This document shows, piece after piece, positions 1 to 8,568 of a DNA stretch of 64,000 nt; the stretch's first letter is position 1; every line of letters starts with the position of its first letter. The stretch is from Hyaloraphidium curvatum (taxonomy: Eukaryota > Monoblepharomycota > Hyaloraphidiomycetes > Hyaloraphidiales > Hyaloraphidiaceae), in the NCBI GenBank assembly GCA_025558095.1, contig JAIVFI010000021.1, forward strand, positions 248,001 through 312,000, given 5' to 3'. The notes under the pieces are model-generated. The model was not told where the DNA came from and did no database searches. It saw only the letters and a program-made list of their open reading frames with translations. Made by a program: the position numbers and the translations under genes.

Positions 1-351
1 CTGGGCGCCTGCGCCTTTGCCGCCTGCGGGATATGGCTGCTCGTCTCGGACCTCGCCCGCGCCGTCGGCGCGCGGGAACCCCCGCCGCGCGCGCGCCCGG
101 CCGGCGACCCCGCCGGCGGCGGCGTGCCGGGCGCCGGATTCCCGCAGGACAACATCCCCGGCGACCCCGCGCCCGCCGCGGGCGCGGGGGGCGGGTGGCT
201 CGGCGGGCTGGCGGTCACGGGCAGCGCCGGGATGACGGTCTTTGTGCTGCTGATCGTCGGAGCGATCAGGGCGGGGTTGGTGGTGTGGGAGGCGGTGAGG
301 GAGCGGTGCGAGAGGATGCTGCTGGGGCTGGATGTGGACTACTTGGAGTGA
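1..351 (+). CDS. C-terminal end of a membrane protein (5' end outside window)
   Basis: The frame is open from base 1 to a TGA at 349-351, so this is the 3' end of a gene that starts before the window. It encodes about 116 residues. A hydrophobic stretch at residues 1-20 and another at about 68-95 look like two membrane spans, separated by a Pro/Gly/Ala-rich loop of some 45 residues. The tail is charged and ends in an acidic Asp-Tyr-Leu-Glu. I do not recognise the family. The next 425 bases hold no gene, so this is the real terminus unless another short intron was missed. GTG at 124 is not a credible start because coding sequence clearly extends upstream of it. Confidence 0.5.
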   Translation: MGACAFAACGIWLLVSDLARAVGAREPPPRARPAGDPAGGGVPGAGFPQDNIPGDPAPAAGAGGGWLGGLAVTGSAGMTVFVLLIVGAIRAGLVVWEAVRERCERMLLGLDVDYLE

Positions 352-776
352 CGGCCGGGTCGTGGGTTTGGGGAAGCGGGGGGGAACTCTGGCAGGGCTG
401 TGCTGCGTCTTGGGGTAGTTTGGGGAATTGTACTGCTGATGCGGCATCCGGATCGTCGTCGTCTGTAGCAACTGATTGGATCGCTGAGAATACGCGTCTA
501 CGACTCGCCGCCCTGCGGTTTGGCGCCCCGGATTCGTGGCAAAGAAGCCCGTCCGATTGGTCCCTTCTGATGCGAAGGGCCGCCCGCCTTGCTGCAGCGA
601 CACTGCGGCCCCTGGAACCCGGCCGCACGCAGCTCCCTTCACAAAGAGCTTAGTCCGAGGCCGACCGAGGGAACATCCCGCCCGATCGCGCGGTGCCGTC
701 GTCGGCCCATCCGGTCGGGCACCGACGTCATCCCCAGCCCCAGGCATCCGCCCGCCCAAATCACCCCGAACCGGCC
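352..776. other. Intergenic, nothing recognised
   Basis: The frames here show no gene-like codon choice, splice pattern or conserved motif. The stretch presumably carries the 3' flank of the membrane protein and the promoter of the next gene. Confidence 0.5.
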
Positions 777-1406
777 ATGCTCTCCCTCCCGCGCAGCTTC
801 ACCCGGGCGCCGTCGCCCCTCGCCCCGCCGTCGCCGTCGCTCGCGCCCTCCGCGGCGCCGGGCCCGCCGCGCGGGCTGTCCGCGTCGTGCGGCTCGGGCG
901 CGTCGTCCTCGTCGGGCGGCTGCGCGCACTCGGACGCGGGCGGCGACGACGACGGCGCGTGTTTCCTGTGCCTCGTCGAGCGCGGCTCGATGTCGGGCGG
1001 CGCGGCGCCCTCCGCCCCGCGCGGCCGCGAACCGCGCTACAACTCGCTCCCGCGCCCGTCCTCCTCCGCCCGCGCCGCGTCCCCCGGCCCCGCCTCCCTC
1101 CGCGACCTCAAAAGGGCGCAGACCTCCCCGCCGGCGCAGGAGCCGTCCCGCGGCGGCGGATTCGTCGCCGCCATCGCGTCGCTCCCCCGCGAGGCGGCCA
1201 GGGAGGTGCGGTGGACGCTGGAGGACCTGGACATCGCGGCGCCGCGGCGGCCCGCGACACCCTCCGTCGCGGACGATCCGGGGCCGAGGAGGACTGCGGT
1301 GCCCGCGGTGTACGAGAACTCGCTGCAGGAGGCCGTGCTCGCCGCGCGGAGGAGGGAGCTGGCCAAGGGGCAAACGGCGCAGCAGGCCAAGTACGGGGCA
1401 TTGTGA
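777..1406 (+). CDS. Ser/Pro/Ala-rich orphan with a CxxC motif
   Basis: A single-exon frame of 209 residues starts at the ATG at 777. The in-frame sequence upstream of it has no better start. The protein is mostly low complexity (Ser, Pro, Ala, Arg). Its most distinctive element is a short cysteine motif at about residues 61-68 (CFLCLVE), preceded by an acidic Gly/Asp run. The last 60 residues look folded, with a predicted helix rich in Arg, Ala and Gln. No family is recognised. The Cys motif resembles one in the orphan at 12137-13030 (CFFCILE), so the two could be distant paralogues, but the shared stretch is very short. G/C-ending codons throughout support real coding sequence. Confidence 0.5.
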   Translation: MLSLPRSFTRAPSPLAPPSPSLAPSAAPGPPRGLSASCGSGASSSSGGCAHSDAGGDDDGACFLCLVERGSMSGGAAPSAPRGREPRYNSLPRPSSSARAASPGPASLRDLKRAQTSPPAQEPSRGGGFVAAIASLPREAAREVRWTLEDLDIAAPRRPATPSVADDPGPRRTAVPAVYENSLQEAVLAARRRELAKGQTAQQAKYGAL

Positions 1407-1554
1407 GAGTCGTGTGGGCGGGATAGTTGCGTGGATCTGTCGCGATTCTTTGTCCTTCATTGCGGCGGCGCGGTCGGTCGATGGACGGGCGATTCCGCGC
1501 TGGCTTGCCAGGGACGGGCGACTGCAACGATGGTCCAATACGCACACCCAACAG

Positions 1555-1881
1555 ATGGCCGGACCCGTGGCACGCTTCTCCGCCCCGGCGCACCCCTCCG
1601 GCTTGCACACCCTCTTCCCCGACGCCGGGAACCTCTCCAGCGCCGCCGCAGACCTGACGGGCCGCCTCCGCAGCTCTCCCCCGCTGTTCCCGGCCATCCT
1701 GTCCGCGCAGGACCCGCGGAAGGTGCACGCTCGAATCACATCGGAATCACATGGCCTCGATCGAAGCCGGCAGGGGCGCCGAGGAATAAAGCACTTTAAG
1801 CTCATCGAGATTGCGCCTGAATTAGCTACATCGTTGGACAAGGCTGGTGCACGCCACGGCATGGGCGCCACGCCGGCGTGA
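1555..1881 (+). CDS. Small uncertain reading frame, possibly a first-exon relic
   Basis: The ATG at 1555 opens a 108-residue frame. Its first 55-60 codons have the strong G/C third-position bias of genuine genes here, starting MAGPVARFSAP. After about 1730 the codon choice becomes unbiased. This pattern suits a decayed gene, or a first exon whose splice donor I could not identify, better than an intact small protein. No family is recognised. Confidence 0.25.
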   Translation: MAGPVARFSAPAHPSGLHTLFPDAGNLSSAAADLTGRLRSSPPLFPAILSAQDPRKVHARITSESHGLDRSRQGRRGIKHFKLIEIAPELATSLDKAGARHGMGATPA

Positions 1882-2105
1882 GGGGAGAGGGAGCCGCCAG
1901 CGGTCCGCCGCGGGCTCCTGCTATCCGCCGACGAGAAGCATGCCGGGTTCCAGCAAGGTGAAAGCGTTCAGGTCCATGACCGGGAAGACGAGCGAAGCCC
2001 CCGCTCTATCCGCAGTCGCCGCTTGGAGCGCAGCCGCGCGAAACGGCTTTGGAAATGAGCGCCACACCACCTCACAGAAATGCTCCATCGTCCCATTTCG
2101 CTGCC

Positions 2106-2140
2106 CGCCAACGCGTTGGTGCGGGGGAGTTTGATCCGCC
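2106..2140 (+). repeat. Dispersed 35-nt direct repeat, copy A
   Basis: Differs from 2425-2459 at one base. The shared core is TTGGTGCGGGGGAGTTTGAT, followed by CCGCC. Lies in non-coding DNA; function unknown. Confidence 0.7.
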
Positions 2141-2424
2141 CTCGCCCGGGTCTCGGCCGCTGCCCGGATCCGAGTTGACGGCCAAACCCAGACGCTTGTC
2201 CAACGGCCCCAGCTCGGATTCCCAGGCCTTGCTCGGGTACCGCTGCGCGCGTGGGAGTTGCTACCCGCCAACCAACCCGCGCGATAGGTGGCCCCGGATC
2301 GAGAATTGCGGGACTGCCGAGAACACTCCGGACATCGGCCGCCACGAGAGGCAATGCACGATTCGGTGCTCAGGCCGCGCTCCGCTGCAACAGTTGGAAT
2401 ACAGCCACGTGCCGCTGTGCTGGC

Positions 2425-2459
2425 CGCCAACGCTTTGGTGCGGGGGAGTTTGATCCGCC
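2425..2459 (+). repeat. Dispersed 35-nt direct repeat, copy B
   Basis: Partner of 2106-2140 with a single G/T difference, about 320 nt downstream. Similarity continues weakly past the core (a CCCG..TCTCGGCC motif on the right side of both copies). Confidence 0.7.
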
Positions 2460-2806
2460 GCCCGCGTCTCGGCCGTCCTCCCATAGTAAAGAGGAATAGG
2501 AAAGCTAATCCGAAGGAGCAAATCCGGGCGTCGGGGGAGGAGGGGCGGGCGAGGTCGCAGCATTCGCAGGTGGGGCGGAGCTCGAGCATCGCGGGCGGCG
2601 GTGTTGGCTTGGAGGGAGGAAGATGGACGGAGGGGGAGCAGGCAGCAGGACGGAGGATAGTAGCCCTCTACATGAAGCGTAGCATCCATTGCGAGCACCG
2701 GGCCTTCCACGGCGGGCCACCCCGTGTTAGATCAGTCGAGTGGGACGCAGCCGAGCTGCTTGTCCGAGCTCCGGCTGCGCGACGGCAGTGCAACTTCCGG
2801 CAGCAG

Positions 2807-4073
2807 CTAGGCCACCACAACCGCCACCCCCGGGTCGCCGTTGATGATCTTGCCCGCCGCCTGCTGCGCGATCCTGGGCGTTGCCGCGCCGAACCCCGAC
2901 ACCGTGTTGAGCCCCCACTTGAGCTGCCCCCTGCCGACGCCCGGCCCGGCCCAGACCAGGGGCACCGCCGGCGACGCGGCCGGACTCCCCCCCCGGTGGA
3001 AGTTGTTGGCGACGAAGAGCACCTGGCGGCCGCCCGCCACGTGCACGTGGGCGCGGTTGGCTGCGGCGCCGCCGCGCCCGCGGGCGGGGGCCGCCATGGC
3101 GCCCTTGAAGGAGCAGCCGACGAAGCGGATGCCCTCGCCGCCCGAGACGCGGACCTGCGCGCCGAAGGTGGGTTCCTCGTCCAGGGTGTCGAACGCGGCG
3201 CCGTCGACGATGAGCGCCTCGCCGCCCTCCACCGAGAGCGCGACCTGCGCCAGCTTGGTGGTGATCATCACCTTGCCGATGCGGGATTTGCTCATCACGC
3301 TGCGGATCACGGGGAGGCCGCGGGCGACGGCGGGGTAGCTGGGGGACGGGAGGTCAGGCCGGGCGGGCTGCGGCGGCGGGGCGCTCCCACGCGGCGGCGG
3401 CGTCGATGAAAGCGTGGCCGGCGCTGGAGAACACGTCGTTCTCGCTGCCGCCGAGGAAGAACGGGGTGTCGTAGAAGCCCTGCACGTGCACGGTGCCGCT
3501 GACGGTGACGCCGTCCCACCAGCCCCACGCGACGGTGTCGAAGTTGGACCAGCCGACGTTGTGGAAGTTGCTCATCCACAGCACCCTGCCGCGGCCGAAG
3601 CGGTCGTACGAGCCGGGGTCGAAGCGCGGCAGGAAGTGCGTGCCCTGGCGGCCGACGAAGAATATGCTCTCCATCTGCACGTCGCGCGGGCTGCCGTCGG
3701 CGGGGTACTCCTGCTCGGGGCCCTGGCGCAGCGTGAACGCGAGCAGCGACGAGCCGGGCGGGCCGTTCCACCGCAGCGTGGTGCCTGTGTGGTACTCGCG
3801 CGCGGCGCGGCCCGTGACCCCGCGCAGGTGCAGGCCCGACCACAGCTCGATCGGCCGCGAGAGGTCGTAGAAGCCCGCGTCGAACACGATCGTGGCGCGC
3901 GGCGCGACGGGGCCGCGCGCCGCCGCCCACGCGTTCAGTTGCGCCACGCGGTCGTCGGTCGTCGGGCCCGCAAAGAAGGCGTCGAAGAGCACCTCGCCGG
4001 CCGCCAGCGCGAGCGTGCCGTCGCAGAGCGCACCCGGCAGCGCACACAGCACGGCCAGTGCAACGAGGCGCAT
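2807..4073 (-). CDS. Secreted right-handed beta-helix (pectate-lyase-like) protein
   Basis: Two exons, 4073-3391 and 3338-2807, are joined across a 52-nt intron (3339-3390, GTGGG donor, CTGAC branch). Together they give 404 residues. The ATG at 4073 starts a clear signal peptide (MRLVALAVLCALPGALC), and an upstream in-frame start would bury it. The mature part has the pattern of single-stranded parallel beta-helix proteins. An opening segment (TIVFDAGFYDL) leads into a string of short Val/Ile strands separated by Asn/Asp/Gly turns, ending near VLFVANNFHRGG. The family includes polysaccharide lyases and epimerases, but I see no diagnostic catalytic residues, so the substrate is open. It probably acts on extracellular or wall polysaccharide, which fits the other glycan enzymes nearby. 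Confidence 0.75.
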
Positions 4074-4259
4074 CGCCTGGTGGGGCCTCGGAATCGCGCG
4101 CGGCATCGGACAATAAGCAATTAGCAGGGATGCCGCTCAGGCACCATCGGAACGGATCGATCAGCCACACACGCAGGGCATGCGCTTCCCGCGGACGGCA
4201 CGGCAAGATGGGCCGCAGCCAAGATGAATCGCGGCCGGCGGAGATCCCTCACAAGTCCG

Positions 4260-4517
4260 TCAGTCGAGCGGCACGTACCCGGGATGCGTCGGATCGAGCC
4301 ACAGCGCGGCCTCGTCGGCCGGCGACAGCGTCGCCCACCACCTCCAGCACCTCCATCCACCACCACCCCCAGGCTCCGCCTTGTCCGGCCCGTTCAGCAG
4401 CTCCCTCATCACCAACTCCCTCAGCCCCGATGCCTGCCACCCGATACCGAATCCCATCCACACGTGGGCGAAACCATGCGGATCGATCCCCGGGGTTTTC
4501 ATGATTGTATTTGACAT
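4260..4517 (-). CDS. Small conserved-looking protein of unknown function
   Basis: An 85-residue frame runs from the ATG at 4517, or from the in-frame ATG at 4502, which would give 80 residues starting MKTPGIDPHGFAHVWMG. It has strong G/C-ending codons. Features are a Trp/Gly-rich hydrophobic segment after the start, a poly-Gly run followed by a Trp-rich patch near residues 50-60, and a C-terminus ending HPGYVPLD. The size and Trp/His/Pro character recall small accessory subunits of mitochondrial respiratory complexes, but that is only an impression. It lies between the beta-helix gene and the AT-hook gene, all on the minus strand. Confidence 0.45.
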   Translation of the reverse strand: MSNTIMKTPGIDPHGFAHVWMGFGIGWQASGLRELVMRELLNGPDKAEPGGGGGWRCWRWWATLSPADEAALWLDPTHPGYVPLD

Positions 4518-4585
4518 CGCAGTACAGCTTCATCTCGCAAAGAGATGCACCAAACGCGGCTGAGCTGCTGACCGTCGAGCAGCAG

Positions 4586-4645
4586 CCCAAAGAGTCCAAT
4601 GAAACCAGTACAACACCCAAAGAGTCCAACGAAACCAGTACAACG
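4586..4645 (+). repeat. Tandem duplication, 2 x 30 nt
   Basis: Units 4586-4615 and 4616-4645 differ at two positions (T/C and A/G). The unit begins CCCAAAGAGTCCAA. It sits in the intergenic gap downstream of the AT-hook gene. Confidence 0.85.
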
Positions 4646-4706
4646 CTCCCGAAAAGCTGTCATCCGCACTCAAACGTCATCTTGGCGGCGGAAGGGGTCA
4701 GCTGGA

Positions 4707-6422
4707 TTAGATCTCGAGCGAAGCCGAGCGCCTCGCACCCTTCGCAGGCCTCCCGCGACGCCTGCCTCCCCCCCGCGCCGTCGGCTCGTACTCGTCCTCG
4801 GACGAGTCGTCCGCGTCCACCTCGGGCTCCTCCTCGTCCTCGTCGTCATCGTCCCCTTCGCCTCCCTCCCCCTCGAACTCCCCGTCCTGCTCGCTGTCCT
4901 CCACCTCGTCGCTCACCCCTCCGTGCCTCCCCACCCCGCCCGACCCTTGCTCCCCGGCCTCCGACAGCTGCTCGATGGGCCCTTCGGACGACACGCGCCC
5001 GCCCTGAGGGATGTTGAGCCGGATCGGCAGCGGCGGGTGCCGCGGCGCGGCCGGCGACGCCTCCACCGCCCTCCCCGCCTGGCGCCTGACGGTCGGCCGC
5101 GCGGGCTCCGTTTCCTCCTCCTCGTGCGCACCGCCGGCCTTGGACCGGGTGCGACCCGCCGGGGTCTCCTGCGCAGGCGCGAGGCGCGCACCGCCGGTCC
5201 CGAGGATCGGCTCGGGCTTCGTGCGCCGCGTGCGCGTATGCGGGTAGGGCGGGGGCGCTTGGAGCTCGTCACCGTGCAGGGAAGGGGACGTCGAGCGGAG
5301 GCGGGGGATGCCCGATGCGTTGGTGAGGACGCCAGCGGCGGAGTGCGGGGTGGGCTGGTCGATCGGCGAGGCGGGCTTGTCGATCGGGGAGGCGGGCTTG
5401 TCGGTCGGCGAGGCGGGAGGGGCGGGCTTGGGCTTGGGCGGCCGGCCGACCTTGCGCTTGGGCTGCGCCTCGACCTCCTTGGAACCGTTGCCGGGGGCTG
5501 CCTTGGGCCCGCTGGCCGGCTCCGGGGCGGGCGCGGCGTTCTTGGGCGGCCGGCCGCGGGGCCTCTTCGCAGCAGGTGCCCGATCGTCCGCGTACAATGC
5601 ATCCGCGCGTTCGTCCCCGCTGCCCACATGCATGAGTGCGGGTAGCGGGAGCGTCTCGGAGCCTTGGCCGTGCTTGGTGCCGGCGAGCGGAGCGGGCGTC
5701 GCGGGGGGAGCCTTGGCGACCTTGGCGCGGCCACCGGGACCGCGCGGCTCCGGCGGGCGGACCTCGGCTTGCTGGGGCGGGACCGGGTTCTTCCGAGGCC
5801 GACCGGGACCGCGCTTGGCGGGCGCTGCCGGCAAGTCGTCGCCCTGGATGCATCGGTGATCAGTTTGATCAGTGAGTGATCAGCGCACGGACAGCCTCCG
5901 CCTTGCGCCGCGACGCACCTGGAGCAGTTCAGCAATGTCCTCCACATTCCCCAATGCGAGCCCGTCGGCGCCGGAGGCCGCAGGCCCTTTCCCCGGCAGG
6001 GTGTACGCGGCGGGCTGATCGGCGTGAGCCGCGGGCCCCGGCCCCACGGCGACCGTCACGGCGGGGGCCAACGCAAACACGGGAGGCGCCTGGTGCTGCT
6101 GTTGCGGGCCAGGTGCGACCTGGGTTGCCGGGGCGGGGGGCGGGGGCGGCGGGGGCGCGGGGGCGACGAGCCGTCCGTCGGGATACGAGGCGTAGACGGC
6201 CTGCAGCACCTCGTTCGCGGCCCTGGAGCCGTCGCGGGTCGCCTGGAACCAGCCCTGGAAGAACAGCTGGGGCGAAAGGGCGATCTGGTCCGCAATCTGG
6301 GCCCCGGTGAAGCTCTGGCGCAGCGACGCGGCGGCGCCCGCGAGCTCGGGGTTGAGAGGGTCGCGGGAGATGAGAGCGTAGTACGCCTCGTCGGCCGAAA
6401 GGTCGCGGAAGCGGCGCGGCAT
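4707..6422 (-). CDS. Multi-AT-hook DNA-binding protein
   Basis: Two exons, 6422-5919 and 5843-4707, are joined across a 75-nt intron (5844-5918), giving 546 residues. The ATG at 6422 begins MPRRFRDLSADEAYYALI. The downstream frame has no ATG of its own and reads straight from the acceptor, so the two open frames are one gene. Residues 1-90 look like a compact helical domain I do not recognise. Then comes a Pro-rich linker and at least four AT-hook cores: GPGRPRKNP, RGRPPK, VGRPPK and RRGRPAK. A near-continuous Asp/Glu tract lies around residues 480-510, just before the last basic hook. AT-hooks bind the minor groove of AT tracts, so a chromatin role is likely. The Asp/Glu tract resembles those of HMG and histone-chaperone proteins. 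Confidence 0.75.
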
Positions 6423-7272
6423 GGTTGGAGTGTCGGTGGGGTGAGTCGGAGGAGTGATGTCGTGGCGGTCGGTCGAGTGCAGCCGTGTCACTCGAAATCG
6501 AAAATCGGCAACACCCGGTACACAAACATATCTCGCGACAAAATAGAATGGATAATATGTCCGCTATCTTCAAGTCCTGGATGGATTATTCCGGGGGATC
6601 GGAACCGCGCTGGCGCCCGGCCCGGATTTTGCCGCGGCAACCCATGAACCCCTGCTTTTGAATCAATTTTAGGCCAAGGAGGAAGCCGTTCGATGATTGT
6701 CTCGATGCCATAAGGTCATGATTAATGTTGTTGCCAATTCGAACGGACTGTTAGCGGTCACCTTCGATTTTGAGGCACTGACTTGCCGGACGCAGCCCTC
6801 CTATCATGAAGTAGAGGAAACTGCTCAGAGCGACTTGCTGCTATGCAAAGCATGTTTCCGAACGGTTTCTCCGTTTTCAATAAGGAGAAAGCCTCGTGGA
6901 AGAATCTGGAGATGTATATGTGAAGAGGACGAGCAACCCCTTTCATCTAGTCTTTTTCTTAGCATCACCTGCAGCAAATTCGACACATTGTTGCTGATTG
7001 ATCATTGCGTCGACACCTGGGGGTCCAATGTCGGAGTGACCCCGACCTGCATCAGGTGGCATCGGGCGGACCTGGATACGCCCAAACGAGCGCAAAACTC
7101 CGAGCAGATTTAGAAGTTCTCTTCACCGTCGCTTTTGGGAGTGGCAGATTGTCGGTCGTTTTCCTTTTGCCATTTCCGCGCCAAGTCGCACAGTCCCCAC
7201 CCGTTGATCCCCTTATCCCAAGTTCCTACAACGTGTCCGGCACGCACGAAATGATTTCCTGTCATTCCACCC
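6423..7272. other. AT-richer intergenic stretch
   Basis: From about 6510 to 7260 the base composition is visibly less GC-rich than the surroundings. The open frames have no codon bias and no conserved motif, and no tRNA or repeat was seen. It contains the promoter of the AT-hook gene at its left edge and the 3' flank of the esterase at its right. Confidence 0.4.
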
Positions 7273-8213
7273 TCACCCCCTCGCTGCCATCCAACCTCCG
7301 TCCACGACCTTGCCGAAAAAGTACGGCGCCATCCTCAACCAGGTCGGCCAATCATGGTCCATATCTTTCCCCCACTCGTCCAACCACGAGTCGACGCCCT
7401 TGGAACGCAGCACCGAGTGGATGAAGTACGAGTCGCGCCGGGCTTCCTCCTCCCAGCGACCACCGCCAATGGCGAGGATGGGGAACGTCCGTCGGAGGCG
7501 TGCCAGCACAGCCTCGTCGGTCAAGTTGGGGAGGTACTGCGACACGGGCAGGTTAGCACTGTGGCCGAAGGCGGCCGAGGAACCCACCCTGGAGGGATCG
7601 TTGAAATAAATCGAGTCGTTGACGAAGTCGGTCCCGAGCACTTCGGTCAGCGAGAGCACGCTCGACATTCCCACGGCGTAGGAAAAGAGGTGCGGGTGCT
7701 TCAGCAGCGAATTGACGGCGTGGTAGCCTTCCCGTCCAAGAGTCAGAGTCAGCTCGGGTCCATGACCGCACCGGCGCGGACCCACCTCCCCACGAGACGC
7801 CCGTGGTCCCGAGCACCCTCCCTGGCCCGCACTTCTCCACGTACGGAACCACCTCCTCCGCCACGTACTTGTCGTACTGCACGTGCCTTCCCGCGCGCTC
7901 CTCGGCCGGTTTCCAGTGCGGACCAAAGAACGACTCGGAGTCTACCGAGTCCACGCAGAAAAGCTGGAGCTTCCCGCCCTCCACGAAAGGCCACAACGAC
8001 GAGACCATTCCCCTGTCCTCGAAATCGTAGAAGCGGCCCTCGCTGGAGGGGAACACGACGCACGCGAACGGCGCCGAGTCGGAGCCCCCTGCGCGGCGAA
8101 TCAGCGGCGCATCCCGGAAACGGAGGCTCGGAAGGGGACGTACAGATATTCATGGCCATCGTGCGGTCCAGATTCGGCGAGTGCCACGAGACATGGCGCT
8201 TGTGCTCGGACAT
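7273..8213 (-). CDS. Alpha/beta-hydrolase esterase of bacterial type
   Basis: Three exons, 8213-8144, 8088-7786 and 7727-7273 (introns of 55 and 58 nt), give 275 residues. The first exon begins MSE..VSWHSPNLDR. Splicing then yields the family block FPSSEGRFYDFEDRGMV, followed by LQLFCVDSVDSES. The nucleophile elbow GVSWGG (Ser about 122) is completed exactly across intron 2 and runs into YHAVN..LKHPHLF. This matches the small bacterial esterases of the COG4947 type, from memory of the family pattern. The length is also the usual bacterial one. No signal peptide or targeting sequence is obvious, so it is probably cytosolic; the substrate is unknown. It looks like an old bacterial acquisition that has gained host introns. 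It is divergently arranged with SKI2, 355 bp away. Confidence 0.8.
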
Positions 8214-8568
8214 TTCGGCGGTGAATGACGGTTTGGGGCCTCCGTCACGCCTCGGACCCTGACGTTGACTTCCGCCGATCAGTGAACTTTCCCAGCGAAT
8301 GGCAGTGTTGAATGAAGAAATGATCAATCATTCGATTTGCCTTACTGGCGCACTACTGCCGGATGCCGGTGATCTCCTTGGTAGATACCATGTATGTCAC
8401 TCAGGTCACAACGCGCCCCCAACAAGATCCGCCACCAGAAAGCTCGAGTACGGCTATGACAGTGCCAGAACTGAGCCAGCTGGATCCGTCGGATAGCTGA
8501 AGCGAGCTTGGCGCGGCGGGGGCGTACAGACGTCCTGGCTCTCAAACGCCTCACCACAACAACCAACC
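8214..8568. promoter_or_regulatory. Divergent promoter region between esterase and SKI2
   Basis: The 355 bp between two divergent start codons must hold both promoters. No specific motif is recognised. The sequence just before the SKI2 ATG is CAACCAACC. Confidence 0.4.

Larger units (their letters stand above)
1882..2806. other. Gene-poor stretch with a degenerate 35-nt repeat
   Basis: No credible gene is seen on either strand. The stretch contains two copies of a 35-nt element (2106-2140 and 2425-2459). Several shorter look-alikes share a CTACCCGCCAAC-type core, for example around 2260. The texture suggests remnants of an old repetitive element. Confidence 0.45.

Noticed and set aside
639-1871. 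Long minus-strand frames over 639-1871 and similar ones elsewhere (for example 9251-11227)
   Set aside because: In very GC-rich DNA, long open frames arise opposite real genes. These are Arg/Ala/Gly-rich, match nothing, and lie antisense to better supported exons.
6697-7113. 138-residue frame in the AT-richer stretch
   Set aside because: It starts at a TTG, has no codon bias and no recognisable motif.
7273-8056. Frameshifted esterase pseudogene
   Set aside because: Two introns with standard borders restore one frame of 275 residues including the catalytic elbow.
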